From Streptomyces rubradiris (GTDB taxonomy: Bacteria; Actinomycetota; Actinomycetes; Streptomycetales; Streptomycetaceae), in the NCBI RefSeq assembly GCF_016860525.1, contig NZ_BNEA01000001.1, positions 1,319,501 to 1,383,500 of the forward strand: a DNA stretch of 64,000 nt, written 5' to 3'. A program made the position numbers and the translations under genes. This document shows, piece after piece, positions 42,875 through 50,212 of the stretch. The notes beneath the pieces are model-generated. The model did not search any database and was not told the origin of the DNA. It was given only the letters and a program-made list of their open reading frames with translations. Positions within the stretch are counted from its first letter, which is position 1; every line of letters begins with the position of its first letter.

Positions 42875-43618
42875 ATGCAGCCGCAGGACCTGATACGCGA
42901 CCACACCGTCTACGCCTGTGTCATGGGCTCCCGCGCCTTCGGCCTGGCGACGGACGCCAGCGACACCGACCGGCGCGGGGTGTTCCTCGCCCCGACCCCG
43001 CTGTTCTGGCGGTTCGACAAGCCGCCGACGCATGTGGAGGGGCCGGGCGAGGAGCGCTTCTCCTGGGAGCTGGAGCGGTTCTGCGAGCTGGCGCTGCGCG
43101 GCAACCCGAACATCCTGGAGTGCCTGCACTCCCCGCTGGTGGAGCACGTGGACGACACCGGCCAGGAACTGCTGTCCCTGCGCGACGCCTTCCTGTCCCG
43201 GCAGGTCCACGACACCTTCACCCGGTACGCCCTCGGCCAGCGCAGGCGGCTCGACGCCGACGTGCGCACCACGGGCGCCCCGCGCTGGAAGCACGCGATG
43301 CACCTGCTGCGCCTGCTGACGTCCGCCCGGGACCTGCTGCGCACCGGCGAGCTGCGGATCGGCGTGGGCGAGCTGCGCGAGCCCTTGCTGGCGGTCCGGC
43401 GCGGGGAGGTGCCGTGGGCGCGGGTGGAGGCGTGGATGGCCCGGCTGGCGGGCGAGACGGAGCAGGCCCTGAGGGGCAGTCCGCTGCCGGCCGAGCCGGA
43501 CCGGGCGCGCGTGGCCGCCTTCCTGTACCGGGTGCGCCGGGCCTCAGCCCTCCAGGCGGAGCCGGACCACGAGGTCGTGCAGGGCATCGTGGGCGGTGGC
43601 GGTGTCGGGCAGCGCTGA
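42875..43618 (+). CDS. COG3541-like nucleotidyltransferase 1
   Basis: A 247-residue cytoplasmic protein of the minimal DNA polymerase beta superfamily. The active-site strand reads MGSRAFGLATDASDTDRRG, with GS at 18-19 and the metal-binding pair Asp30/Asp32; helical blocks ELERFCELALRGNPNILECLHSP and APRWKHAMHLLRLLTSARDLLRTGELRIG follow. Such enzymes add or transfer nucleotides to RNA or protein; targets of this subfamily are not known to me. The last 24 codons overlap the antisense end of the next gene by 75 bases, an unusual arrangement. Confidence 0.85.
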   Translation: MQPQDLIRDHTVYACVMGSRAFGLATDASDTDRRGVFLAPTPLFWRFDKPPTHVEGPGEERFSWELERFCELALRGNPNILECLHSPLVEHVDDTGQELLSLRDAFLSRQVHDTFTRYALGQRRRLDADVRTTGAPRWKHAMHLLRLLTSARDLLRTGELRIGVGELREPLLAVRRGEVPWARVEAWMARLAGETEQALRGSPLPAEPDRARVAAFLYRVRRASALQAEPDHEVVQGIVGGGGVGQR

Positions 43619-44293
43619 GCCGGCCTGCGCCTCGTCCAGCGCGGTGTGCAGCCGCTCCACGTCCGTCGCCACGCGGTCCCGGTCGACGTCGGCGCGGGCG
43701 TTCTCCCGCTCCCGCTTGGCGGCGATCAGCTCGGGCAGGTAGCCGGGCCCGCCCGCCAGGTCGAGGAGCGTGGGCAGATGCGCCTGGACCTCGCCGCTGC
43801 GCATGAGGTGGATGCCGGTGAGCAGCACCCGGAAGGTGTAGAGCAGCGGCTTGAGTTCGCCGGTCTTCTCGAACAGCCGCCACTGGGTCGCGGCGAACCC
43901 GCGGTAGTGGTGGGCGTGGTGGCTGGTGAGGACGCCGGGGACGAGCGCGGTCAGCTCCCGGTGGGCCTCACCGGTGTGCACGACCAGTGGGGAGAGCAGC
44001 TGCTCCAGCACATAGCCGTTGCGGCGGAGCATCAGGCGGGCGAACTTGCGCAGGTCGTGGGTGACGAGGTCCAGCTCGACGCCGTAGCGCACCCAGGACC
44101 GCGAGCGGGTCTCCTCCGGCTCGCGCAGGCCGACGAGGTCGGGGGCGGGGAGCAGGTGGACGCCTCTGAGGTCCACGTCGGAGTCCTGCGAGGGGAAGCC
44201 GTACAGGTGAGCTCCGGAGACGGTGGCGAACAGCAGGGGGGCGGGCTGTTCCGCGATCACCGGAGCCAGGTCTATGTCGAGGTCGTCGAGCAT
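43544..44293 (-). CDS. COG3541-like nucleotidyltransferase 2
   Basis: A 249-residue paralogue of the convergent gene. The active-site segment is SGAHLYGFPSQDSDVDLRG with the acidic pair Asp39/Asp41; VELDLVTHDLRKFARLMLRRNGYVLEQLLSPLVV and KPLLYTFRVLLTGIHLMRSGEVQAHLPTL match the helical blocks of its partner. The canonical Ser-x-x-x-x-Gly start of the strand is altered to Gly-Ala-His. It lies four bases after the ADP-ribosylglycohydrolase stop, so the two are cotranscribed, linking nucleotidyl transfer to ADP-ribose removal. Confidence 0.85.
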   Translation of the reverse strand: MLDDLDIDLAPVIAEQPAPLLFATVSGAHLYGFPSQDSDVDLRGVHLLPAPDLVGLREPEETRSRSWVRYGVELDLVTHDLRKFARLMLRRNGYVLEQLLSPLVVHTGEAHRELTALVPGVLTSHHAHHYRGFAATQWRLFEKTGELKPLLYTFRVLLTGIHLMRSGEVQAHLPTLLDLAGGPGYLPELIAAKRERENARADVDRDRVATDVERLHTALDEAQAGSALPDTATAHDALHDLVVRLRLEG

Positions 44294-44297
44294 GGGC

Positions 44298-45305
44298 CTA
44301 AGCGTCCCAGAGGGTAGCCAGGGCCAACAGGTCGCCCCGGTACTCGATCCGCTCCGCCCAGTCGGCGGGCCAGGCCCCGGCGCCCAGCCAGGCGCCCGCG
44401 AAGGCGCCGGTGAGGCAGGCGATGGAGTCGGAGTCGCCGGCGGTGCAGGCGGCCCGGCGCAGGGCGGTGACGGGCTCCTCGGGGAAGAGCAGGAAGCACA
44501 GCAGCCCGGTGGCCAGGGCTTCCTCGGCGATCCAGCCCTCGCCGGTGGCCAGGCAGGGGTCGGTCTCCGGGGAGACGGTCCGTACGGCCTCCTGGAGCCG
44601 GCCGAGGATCTCCAGGCACTCGTCCCAGCCGCGCGCGATGAAGTGCTCGGGGCCGGGGTCCTGGGCGCGGGTCCACAAATCGCCGAGCCAGGTGTGGTCG
44701 TAGTGCGTGCGGTGTTCCAGGGCGTACGAGCGCAGCCGCCCGACGAGTCCGGCGGGGTCGGTGCCCTGGGCGAGCAGGTGGACGGCGTGGGCGGTGAGGT
44801 CGGAGGCGGCCAGCGCGGTGGGGTGGCCGTGGGTGAGCGCGGCCTGCAACTGGGCGGCGCCGGCGCGCTGTTCGCCGCTCAGACCGGGGGCGAGGCCGAT
44901 CGGGGCGACCCGCATGTTGGCGCCGCAGCCCTTGGAGCCGGTCTGGCTGGCGTCCTGCCAGGTCCGGCCCTGGTCGGTGAGCAGCTCGCAGGCGCGCAGG
45001 CAGGTGCCGCCGGGGGCGCGGTTGTTCTCCGGCGAGCGGTACCACTCCACGAAGGCGGCGCGCAGGGGCCCCTCCAGCCCCTCAGGCGTCACGTCGCCGC
45101 GGTCCAGGGCGGTCCGCAGGGCGCGGCCGACCGCGAGGGTCATCTGCGTGTCGTCGGAGACGAGCGCGCGCCGCGGCAGCTCCAGTCCGCGCCAGGGCCC
45201 GAAGGCCGACTCGATCAGCGGCACGGTCTTGAACTCGGCCGGGTAGCCGAGGGCGTCCCCGAGGGCGAGTCCGAGAAGTGCTCCGGTCGCCGACTGCTTC
45301 GGCAT
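44298..45305 (-). CDS. ADP-ribosylglycohydrolase (DraG/ARH family)
   Basis: A 335-residue all-helical hydrolase that should remove ADP-ribose from a modified target or split an ADP-ribose derivative. Metal-site motifs are present: GDALGYPAEF near 16-25, SDDTQM with Asp51/Asp52, and the C-terminal AGDSDSIACLTGAFAGA. GSKGCGANMRVAPIGL is the ribose-binding loop. Start ATG at 45305 follows GGGGGA, which itself lies in the arm of a 33-bp nested palindrome that could control both transcription and translation. First gene of a two-gene unit. Confidence 0.92.
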   Translation of the reverse strand: MPKQSATGALLGLALGDALGYPAEFKTVPLIESAFGPWRGLELPRRALVSDDTQMTLAVGRALRTALDRGDVTPEGLEGPLRAAFVEWYRSPENNRAPGGTCLRACELLTDQGRTWQDASQTGSKGCGANMRVAPIGLAPGLSGEQRAGAAQLQAALTHGHPTALAASDLTAHAVHLLAQGTDPAGLVGRLRSYALEHRTHYDHTWLGDLWTRAQDPGPEHFIARGWDECLEILGRLQEAVRTVSPETDPCLATGEGWIAEEALATGLLCFLLFPEEPVTALRRAACTAGDSDSIACLTGAFAGAWLGAGAWPADWAERIEYRGDLLALATLWDA

Positions 45306-45312
45306 GCGTCAT

Positions 45313-45345
45313 CCCCCTTTATCGTCACCATGACAATAAAGGGGG
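45313..45345. promoter_or_regulatory. 33-bp nested palindrome over the promoter/RBS of the glycohydrolase gene
   Basis: CCCCCTTTAT (45313-45322) pairs with ATAAAGGGGG (45336-45345); inside them GTCA and TGAC pair around CCA. Read on the minus strand the downstream arm contains the ribosome binding site, and TATTGT within the first arm is a possible -10 box. It could be a repressor operator, an RBS-hiding hairpin, or both. Confidence 0.7.
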
Positions 45346-45369
45346 ACGGCGATCAAGCGCAAGGCGCGC

Positions 45370-46431
45370 TTAGAGATCGACTTCCTTCATCAGCATGCCG
45401 ACCTCGGTGTTCGACAGGCGGCGCAGCCAGCCCGACTTCTGGTCGCCGAGGGTGATCGGGCCGAAGGCGGTGCGCACCAGCCGCTCGACCGGGAAGCCGG
45501 CCTCCGCCAGCATGCGGCGCACGATGTGCTTGCGGCCCTCGTGCAGGGTCACCTCGACCAGGTAGTTCTTGCCGGTCTGCTCGACCACGCGGAAGTGGTC
45601 GGCGCGGGCGTAGCCGTCCTCCAGCTGGATGCCGTCCTTCAGCCGCTTGCCCAGGTCGCGCGGGATCGGGCCGACGATGGCCGCGAGGTAGGTCTTCTTC
45701 ACGCCGTAACGCGGGTGGGTGAGACGGTGCGCCAGCTCGCCGTGGTTGGTGAGCAGGATGACGCCCTCGGTCTCGGTGTCCAGCCGGCCGACGTGGAAGA
45801 GCCGGGTCTCGCGGTTGGTGACGTAGTCGCCGAGGCACTGCCGGCCCTCCGGGTCCTCCATGGTGGAGACCACGCCCGCGGGCTTGTTCAGCGAGAAGAA
45901 CTGGTACGACTGGGTCGCCACGGTCAGGCCGTCGACCTTGACCTCGTCCTTCTCCGGGTCGACCCGCTTGCCCTGCTCGGTGACGATCTCGCCGTTCACC
46001 TCGACCCGGGCCTGCTCGATCAGCTCCTCGCAGGCCCGCCGGGAGCCGTAGCCGGCGCGCGCGAGGACCTTCTGCAGCCGCTCGCCCTCCTGCTCGGCGC
46101 CCGGGAAGGTCTTGGGCAGCTTGATGTCCTTCTTGCCCGCGTACCGCTCCCGGTTGCGCTCCTCGACCCGCGTCTCGTACTCGCGCGAGCGCGCCGGGGC
46201 CGTACGGCCGCCCTGCTGGGGCCGCTTCGGGCCGCCCTTGGCGCCGCCGCGCGCGGCACCGCCGCGGCCGGCCTTGGGGCCGTCCTTGGTGGCCCCGGGG
46301 CCCACGTCGTAGCGGCGCTCCTCGGGGCGGGGCTTGCGGGGCCGGCCCTGCCCCTGCTTCTGGTCCCTGTTGTTGCCGGCACCGCGGTAGTTACCGCGCC
46401 CGCCGCTCTTGCCGCTGCCGCTGCTTCGCAT
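45370..46431 (-). CDS. rluB: 23S rRNA pseudouridine synthase, RluB/RsuA type
   Basis: A 353-residue enzyme converting a uridine of rRNA to pseudouridine. A basic, Gly/Arg-rich N-terminal tail of about 110 residues, typical of actinobacterial members, precedes an S4 RNA-binding domain (ERLQKVLARAGYGSRRACEELI) and the catalytic domain with HVGRLDTETEGVILLTNHG, in which the Asp is the nucleophile, then KKTYLAAIVG and GRKHIVRRM. It follows scpB by 13 bases and is probably cotranscribed with it. Confidence 0.93.
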   Translation of the reverse strand: MRSSGSGKSGGRGNYRGAGNNRDQKQGQGRPRKPRPEERRYDVGPGATKDGPKAGRGGAARGGAKGGPKRPQQGGRTAPARSREYETRVEERNRERYAGKKDIKLPKTFPGAEQEGERLQKVLARAGYGSRRACEELIEQARVEVNGEIVTEQGKRVDPEKDEVKVDGLTVATQSYQFFSLNKPAGVVSTMEDPEGRQCLGDYVTNRETRLFHVGRLDTETEGVILLTNHGELAHRLTHPRYGVKKTYLAAIVGPIPRDLGKRLKDGIQLEDGYARADHFRVVEQTGKNYLVEVTLHEGRKHIVRRMLAEAGFPVERLVRTAFGPITLGDQKSGWLRRLSNTEVGMLMKEVDL

Positions 46432-46444
46432 CAAGGTTTCCGTC

Positions 46445-47062
46445 TTAGTCGTCTGCGTCCTGACCGCCGGGCGCGTCGGGCGCGTCCGGGTCGAACGACG
46501 GGACCCCCTCCTGGGTCTCGGCCTCGATCGCCTCCGCCTCGGGGAGGAAGGGCGCGAGCTCCGGAAGCTCGTCCAGGCCGCGCAGGCCCATCCGCTCCAG
46601 GAAGTAGTTCGTCGTCCTGTACAGGATCGCACCTGTTTCGGGTTCCGTGCCCGCCTCCTCCACCAGACCGCGCTGGAGCAGGGTGCGCATCACGCCGTCG
46701 CAGTTCACCCCGCGCACGGCGGAGACCCGGCTGCGGCTGACCGGCTGGCGGTAGGCGACCACCGCCAGGGTCTCCAGCGCCGCCTGGGTGAGCCGTGCGG
46801 TCTGGCCGTCCAGGACCAGGCGCTCGACGGCGGGCGCGTAGGCGGCGCGGGTGTAGAAGCGCCAGCCGCCCGCGACGAACCGCAGCTCGAAGCCGCGGCC
46901 CTGCGCGGTGTACTCGTCGGCCAGCTCGCGCAGGGCGTCCGCGACCTGCCGGCGGGGCCGCTCCAGCAGCCGCGCCAGGTGCTCCTCGGTCGCGGGCTCG
47001 TCCACGACCATCAGCATCGCCTCCAGGGCGGGCTTGAGGTCGAGACCGGCGGGCTCGCTCAT
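46445..47062 (-). CDS. scpB: segregation and condensation protein ScpB
   Basis: A 205-residue winged-helix kleisin-interacting protein of the SMC condensin. The first winged helix covers LKPALEAMLMVVDEPATEEHLARLL; the second has TQAALETLAVVAYRQPVSRSRVSAVRGVNCDGVMRTLLQRGLVEE. An acidic C-terminal tail (DPDAPDAPGGQDADD) is unstructured. The ATG overlaps the scpA stop as ATGA. It works with ScpA and Smc in chromosome compaction; smc itself is elsewhere. Confidence 0.96.
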   Translation of the reverse strand: MSEPAGLDLKPALEAMLMVVDEPATEEHLARLLERPRRQVADALRELADEYTAQGRGFELRFVAGGWRFYTRAAYAPAVERLVLDGQTARLTQAALETLAVVAYRQPVSRSRVSAVRGVNCDGVMRTLLQRGLVEEAGTEPETGAILYRTTNYFLERMGLRGLDELPELAPFLPEAEAIEAETQEGVPSFDPDAPDAPGGQDADD

Positions 47063-48102
47063 GCCTTCTCCTCCTCGGGCCGCTCCGGCGGGCGGTCGAA
47101 CTCGTCGGTGACCAGCGGCGCCGGATCCGTCTCCCCGCCGGTCCAGCGCACGGTCAGCTCCCCCAGCGCGGTCTCCTGCTCCAGCGCGACGGCCTTCTCC
47201 CGGTACAGCTCCAGCAGCGCCAGGAACCGGGCCACGACGGTGAGGGTGTCCCCGGCGTCCTCGGTGAGCTCCCGGAAGCCGGCCTCGCCCCGCTCGCGCA
47301 GGAGCGCCACCACGATCCGGGCCTGCTCCCGCACGCTGACCAGCGGGGCGTGGATGTGGTCGACGTACACCTGCGGCCGGGGCTTGGGCTGCATGGCCTT
47401 GACGGCGAGCTTCGCGAAGCCCTCCGGGCCGATGCTGATGACGACCTCGGGCAGCAGCTCGGCGTGCCCGGGCTCCAGGCCGACGGTGCGGGGGTGGCGC
47501 CGGGCCTCCTCGTCGAGCCGCTCGTTGAAGATGTCGGCGATCTGCTTGTAGGCGCGGTACTGAAGCAACCGCGCGAACAGCAGGTCCCGGGCCTCCAGCA
47601 GGGCGAGGTCGGCCTCGTCCTCCACCTCGGCGGCGGGCAGCAGCCGGGCGGCCTTCAGGTCGAGCAGCGTGGCCGCGACGACGAGGAACTCCGTGGTCTG
47701 GTCCAGGTCCCAGTCCGGCCCCATGGCCCGGATGTGCGCCATGAACTCGTCGGTGACCTTGGACAGGGCGACCTCGGTGACGTCCAGCTTGTGCCGGGAG
47801 ATCAGTTGGAGCAGCAGGTCGAAGGGGCCCTCGAAGTTGGCGAGGCGGACCTTGAAGACACCGTCGGGAGCGGACTCGGGCCCGGCCGCCCCGGTCTCCG
47901 GCGAGGCGGACTTCGGCTCCGGCTCCGGCTTCGGCTCCGTATACCCGGGTTCCGGCAGCTCCGCCTCAGCGGGCTCGGCAGGCAGGGCGACCGGCTCGGC
48001 GGGTGCGGCGGGCGGCTCGGCCGGCCCGGCACCCGGGCCCCGCCCCAGCACGCGCCGACGGCCGGCCGGTGCGCCGGGGGCAGGGGCTTCGTTCCAGGTC
48101 AT
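47059..48102 (-). CDS. scpA: segregation and condensation protein ScpA (kleisin)
   Basis: A 347-residue kleisin bridging Smc heads. After a Pro/Ala/Glu-rich tail of about 80 residues come VRLANFEGPFDLLLQLISRHKLDVTEVALSKVTDEFMAHI (Smc neck binding) and FLVVAATLLDLKAARLLP; the C-terminal winged helix contains LARFLALLELYREKAVALEQ. The long N-terminal extension is an actinobacterial feature. It lies 18 bases after the preceding small gene. Confidence 0.96.
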   Translation of the reverse strand: MTWNEAPAPGAPAGRRRVLGRGPGAGPAEPPAAPAEPVALPAEPAEAELPEPGYTEPKPEPEPKSASPETGAAGPESAPDGVFKVRLANFEGPFDLLLQLISRHKLDVTEVALSKVTDEFMAHIRAMGPDWDLDQTTEFLVVAATLLDLKAARLLPAAEVEDEADLALLEARDLLFARLLQYRAYKQIADIFNERLDEEARRHPRTVGLEPGHAELLPEVVISIGPEGFAKLAVKAMQPKPRPQVYVDHIHAPLVSVREQARIVVALLRERGEAGFRELTEDAGDTLTVVARFLALLELYREKAVALEQETALGELTVRWTGGETDPAPLVTDEFDRPPERPEEEKA

Positions 48103-48120
48103 AGCCCCCGCAGGCTATCG

Positions 48121-48669
48121 CTACCGCCCGCGCAGCCGGCGTACGAGGATGCTCGCGTCCCCGCGGGACTCCAGGTCGGCCAGGACCACGGCCACCGCCT
48201 CGCGGACGATCCGCCCGCGGTCCACCGCGAGCCCGTGCTCGCCGCGGAGCACCAGACGAGCGTGCTCCAGGTCCATCAGCTCTTCGGCCGAGACGTAGAC
48301 GGTGATCTTCTCGTCGTGCCGCTCGCGCCCGCTGGGCCGCCGGGTCGCCGACCGCCCGCGCTTGCGGGGCTGCGCGGCGGCCGGGGCCTCCTGCGCCGCC
48401 TGACGGCGCACCGGGCGGCTGCGGGACTCGCCGGTCTCGGCGGGCCCGGCGTCCGCCGCCACGTGCTCCGCGCCCTCTCCGTCGCCGCCTCGCACGGGTA
48501 CCGACGGCGGTACGTCCTCCCCGGCGGCCGTCTCGTCGCTCTCCCCGGCGGGAGCCGGCACCCGGGCCTCACCGCCCGCCGCGCGCCGGGGAGTGGACGG
48601 CTGGAGCGCCATCCCTCCTGTCGTACGGAAGAGTTCGTCGGCCCCGGGCAGACTCACTCGGCGTGACAC
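48121..48669 (-). CDS. putative ribbon-helix-helix partner of the ParA-like ATPase
   Basis: A 182-residue protein. About 115 disordered residues rich in Pro, Ala, Glu and Arg lead to a compact C-terminal domain: KITVYVSAEELMDLEHARLVLRGEHGLAVDRGRIVREAVAVVLADLE. This strand-helix-helix pattern resembles ribbon-helix-helix DNA-binding domains. It overlaps the end of the ParA-like gene by 16 bases and precedes scpA, the place a ParB-like partner would occupy, although no ParB helix-turn-helix or CTPase motif is present. Partner role is inference. Confidence 0.7.
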   Translation of the reverse strand: MSRRVSLPGADELFRTTGGMALQPSTPRRAAGGEARVPAPAGESDETAAGEDVPPSVPVRGGDGEGAEHVAADAGPAETGESRSRPVRRQAAQEAPAAAQPRKRGRSATRRPSGRERHDEKITVYVSAEELMDLEHARLVLRGEHGLAVDRGRIVREAVAVVLADLESRGDASILVRRLRGR

Positions 48670-49829
48670 CGGGCGAGCACCTCCCTGGCGAGCTGGCGGT
48701 AGGCGGCGGCACCGACGGAGTTGGAGGCGTACGTGGTGATCGGCTCACCGGCGACCGTGGTCTCCGGGAAGCGGACCGTGCGGCCGATGACCGTGTGGTA
48801 CACGTGGTCGTCGAAGGCCTCGACCACGCGGGCCAGCACCTCGCGGCTGTGGACGGTGCGCGAGTCGTACATCGTGGCGAGGATGCCGTCGAGCTCCAGG
48901 TCGGGGTTGAGCCGCTCCTGGACCTTCTCGATGGTCTCGGTCAGCAGGGCCACACCGCGCAGCGCGAAGAACTCGCACTCCAGCGGCACGATCACCTTGT
49001 GCGCGGCCGTCAGGGCGTTGACGGTGAGCAGGCCGAGCGAGGGCTGGCAGTCGATCACGATGTAGTCGTAGTCGGGCAGCAGCGGCTTCAGGGCCCGCTG
49101 GAGCGTGGACTCGCGCGCGACCTCGGAGACCAGCTGGACCTCGGCGGCCGACAGGTCGATGTTGGAGGGCAGCAGGTCCATGTTGGGGACCGCGGTCTTC
49201 AGCAGGACCTCGTCCGCGGACATGCCCCGCTCCATGAGCAGGTTGTAGACGGTGAGGTCGAGCTCCATCGGGTTCACCCCGAGCCCTACCGACAGCGCGC
49301 CCTGCGGGTCGAAGTCCACGAGCAGCACGCGCCGGCCGTACTCCGCGAGCGCGGCGCCCAGGTTGATGGTCGACGTCGTCTTGCCGACGCCGCCCTTCTG
49401 GTTGCACATCGCGATGATCTTCGCGGGGCCGTGGTCGGTCAGCGGGCCCGGGATCGGGAAGTAGGGCAGCGGGCGCCCGGTCGGGCCGATGCGCTCACGG
49501 CGCTGACGGGCCGCGTCGGGCGCGAGCGTGGCCGCGTACTCCGGGTCCGGCTCGTACTCGGCGTCGGGGTCGTAGAAGTGCCCCTCGGGCAGTTCGTCGT
49601 AGTCGGCGAAGTGGTTGTGGGGCGCGCCACTTCCGTCGCCGGCCATGGCGTTCACGTGATGGCCATCCATGCTCTGGTGTGCTGTCCCGGCCGTCCGCGG
49701 ACCGGAACTCTGGTGGGCTGCGAAGGTGCGCACAGCTACGGAGCCGACAGCCTCGAATCCCGCGGGGCCCTGGCCCCGGACCGGCATTCCTGGTTGACCA
49801 CCCCCGGGAGAAAATGTCGACTCATTCAC
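48654..49829 (-). CDS. ParA/Soj-like ATPase (not the oriC-linked ParA)
   Basis: A 391-residue P-loop ATPase. An N-terminal extension of about 120 disordered residues precedes the ParA core: the deviant Walker A CNQKGGVGKTT with both lysines, LLVDFDPQGALSVGLG, IDCQPSLGLLTVNAL as Walker B region, and DSRTVHSREVLARVVEAF near the C-terminus. Such ATPases move or position DNA or protein cargo by nucleoid binding. GTG start at 49829 with AAGGAGG upstream. Neighbouring scpA/scpB suggests a role in chromosome organisation. No parS (TGTTTCACGTGAAACA) was seen nearby. Confidence 0.9.
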   Translation of the reverse strand: MNESTFSPGGGQPGMPVRGQGPAGFEAVGSVAVRTFAAHQSSGPRTAGTAHQSMDGHHVNAMAGDGSGAPHNHFADYDELPEGHFYDPDAEYEPDPEYAATLAPDAARQRRERIGPTGRPLPYFPIPGPLTDHGPAKIIAMCNQKGGVGKTTSTINLGAALAEYGRRVLLVDFDPQGALSVGLGVNPMELDLTVYNLLMERGMSADEVLLKTAVPNMDLLPSNIDLSAAEVQLVSEVARESTLQRALKPLLPDYDYIVIDCQPSLGLLTVNALTAAHKVIVPLECEFFALRGVALLTETIEKVQERLNPDLELDGILATMYDSRTVHSREVLARVVEAFDDHVYHTVIGRTVRFPETTVAGEPITTYASNSVGAAAYRQLAREVLARCHAE

Positions 49830-50090
49830 AAGTCGTCTTACCTCCTTGGTGACCAGGAAACTTCTAGACAAGGTCAGCGTGGCACCATGCCGACGGTTGG
49901 CGACTCTATGGCGTGTCGGCGGTCCGCAGCAACACAATCCGCCGGACCCGGCAGGATGTGTCGGCAATGAAACATGTCGCTGTCAAGGGCGTACGGCCGT
50001 CGCACAGCAGGTTTCCAGGGTGTGCGAATCGGTCGAAGCGTTACGTTCGAGGCGAGTTGACCGAGAGCCGCAAAGTGACCATACACACAT

Positions 50091-50123
50091 CCGGCCGGAC
50101 CTTGTCGGGCAAGGTCCGGCCGG
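50091..50123. terminator. hairpin terminator downstream of ald
   Basis: A perfect 14-bp stem (CCGGCCGGACCTTG and complement) with loop TCGGG, 90 bases after the ald stop. The remaining 383-base spacer to the ParA-like start (49830-50212) has no supported gene; its part nearest 49830-50060 should contain that gene's promoter. Confidence 0.78.
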
Positions 50124-50212
50124 GTGCGCGGGATTGACGAGACGTGTTGACGAATCGCCTTTTGGCGGGTGGTGACTTGACGACTCACCCGGTCGTGACC
50201 TGCTGACGCAGG

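Noticed and set aside
44223..45455. Plus-strand frame antisense to the ADP-ribosylglycohydrolase
   Set aside because: Shadow of a real gene; contains no family motif and runs through the palindrome and neighbouring gene end.
49830..50090. parS centromere near the ParA-like gene
   Set aside because: No sequence close to TGTTTCACGTGAAACA was found in the spacer.
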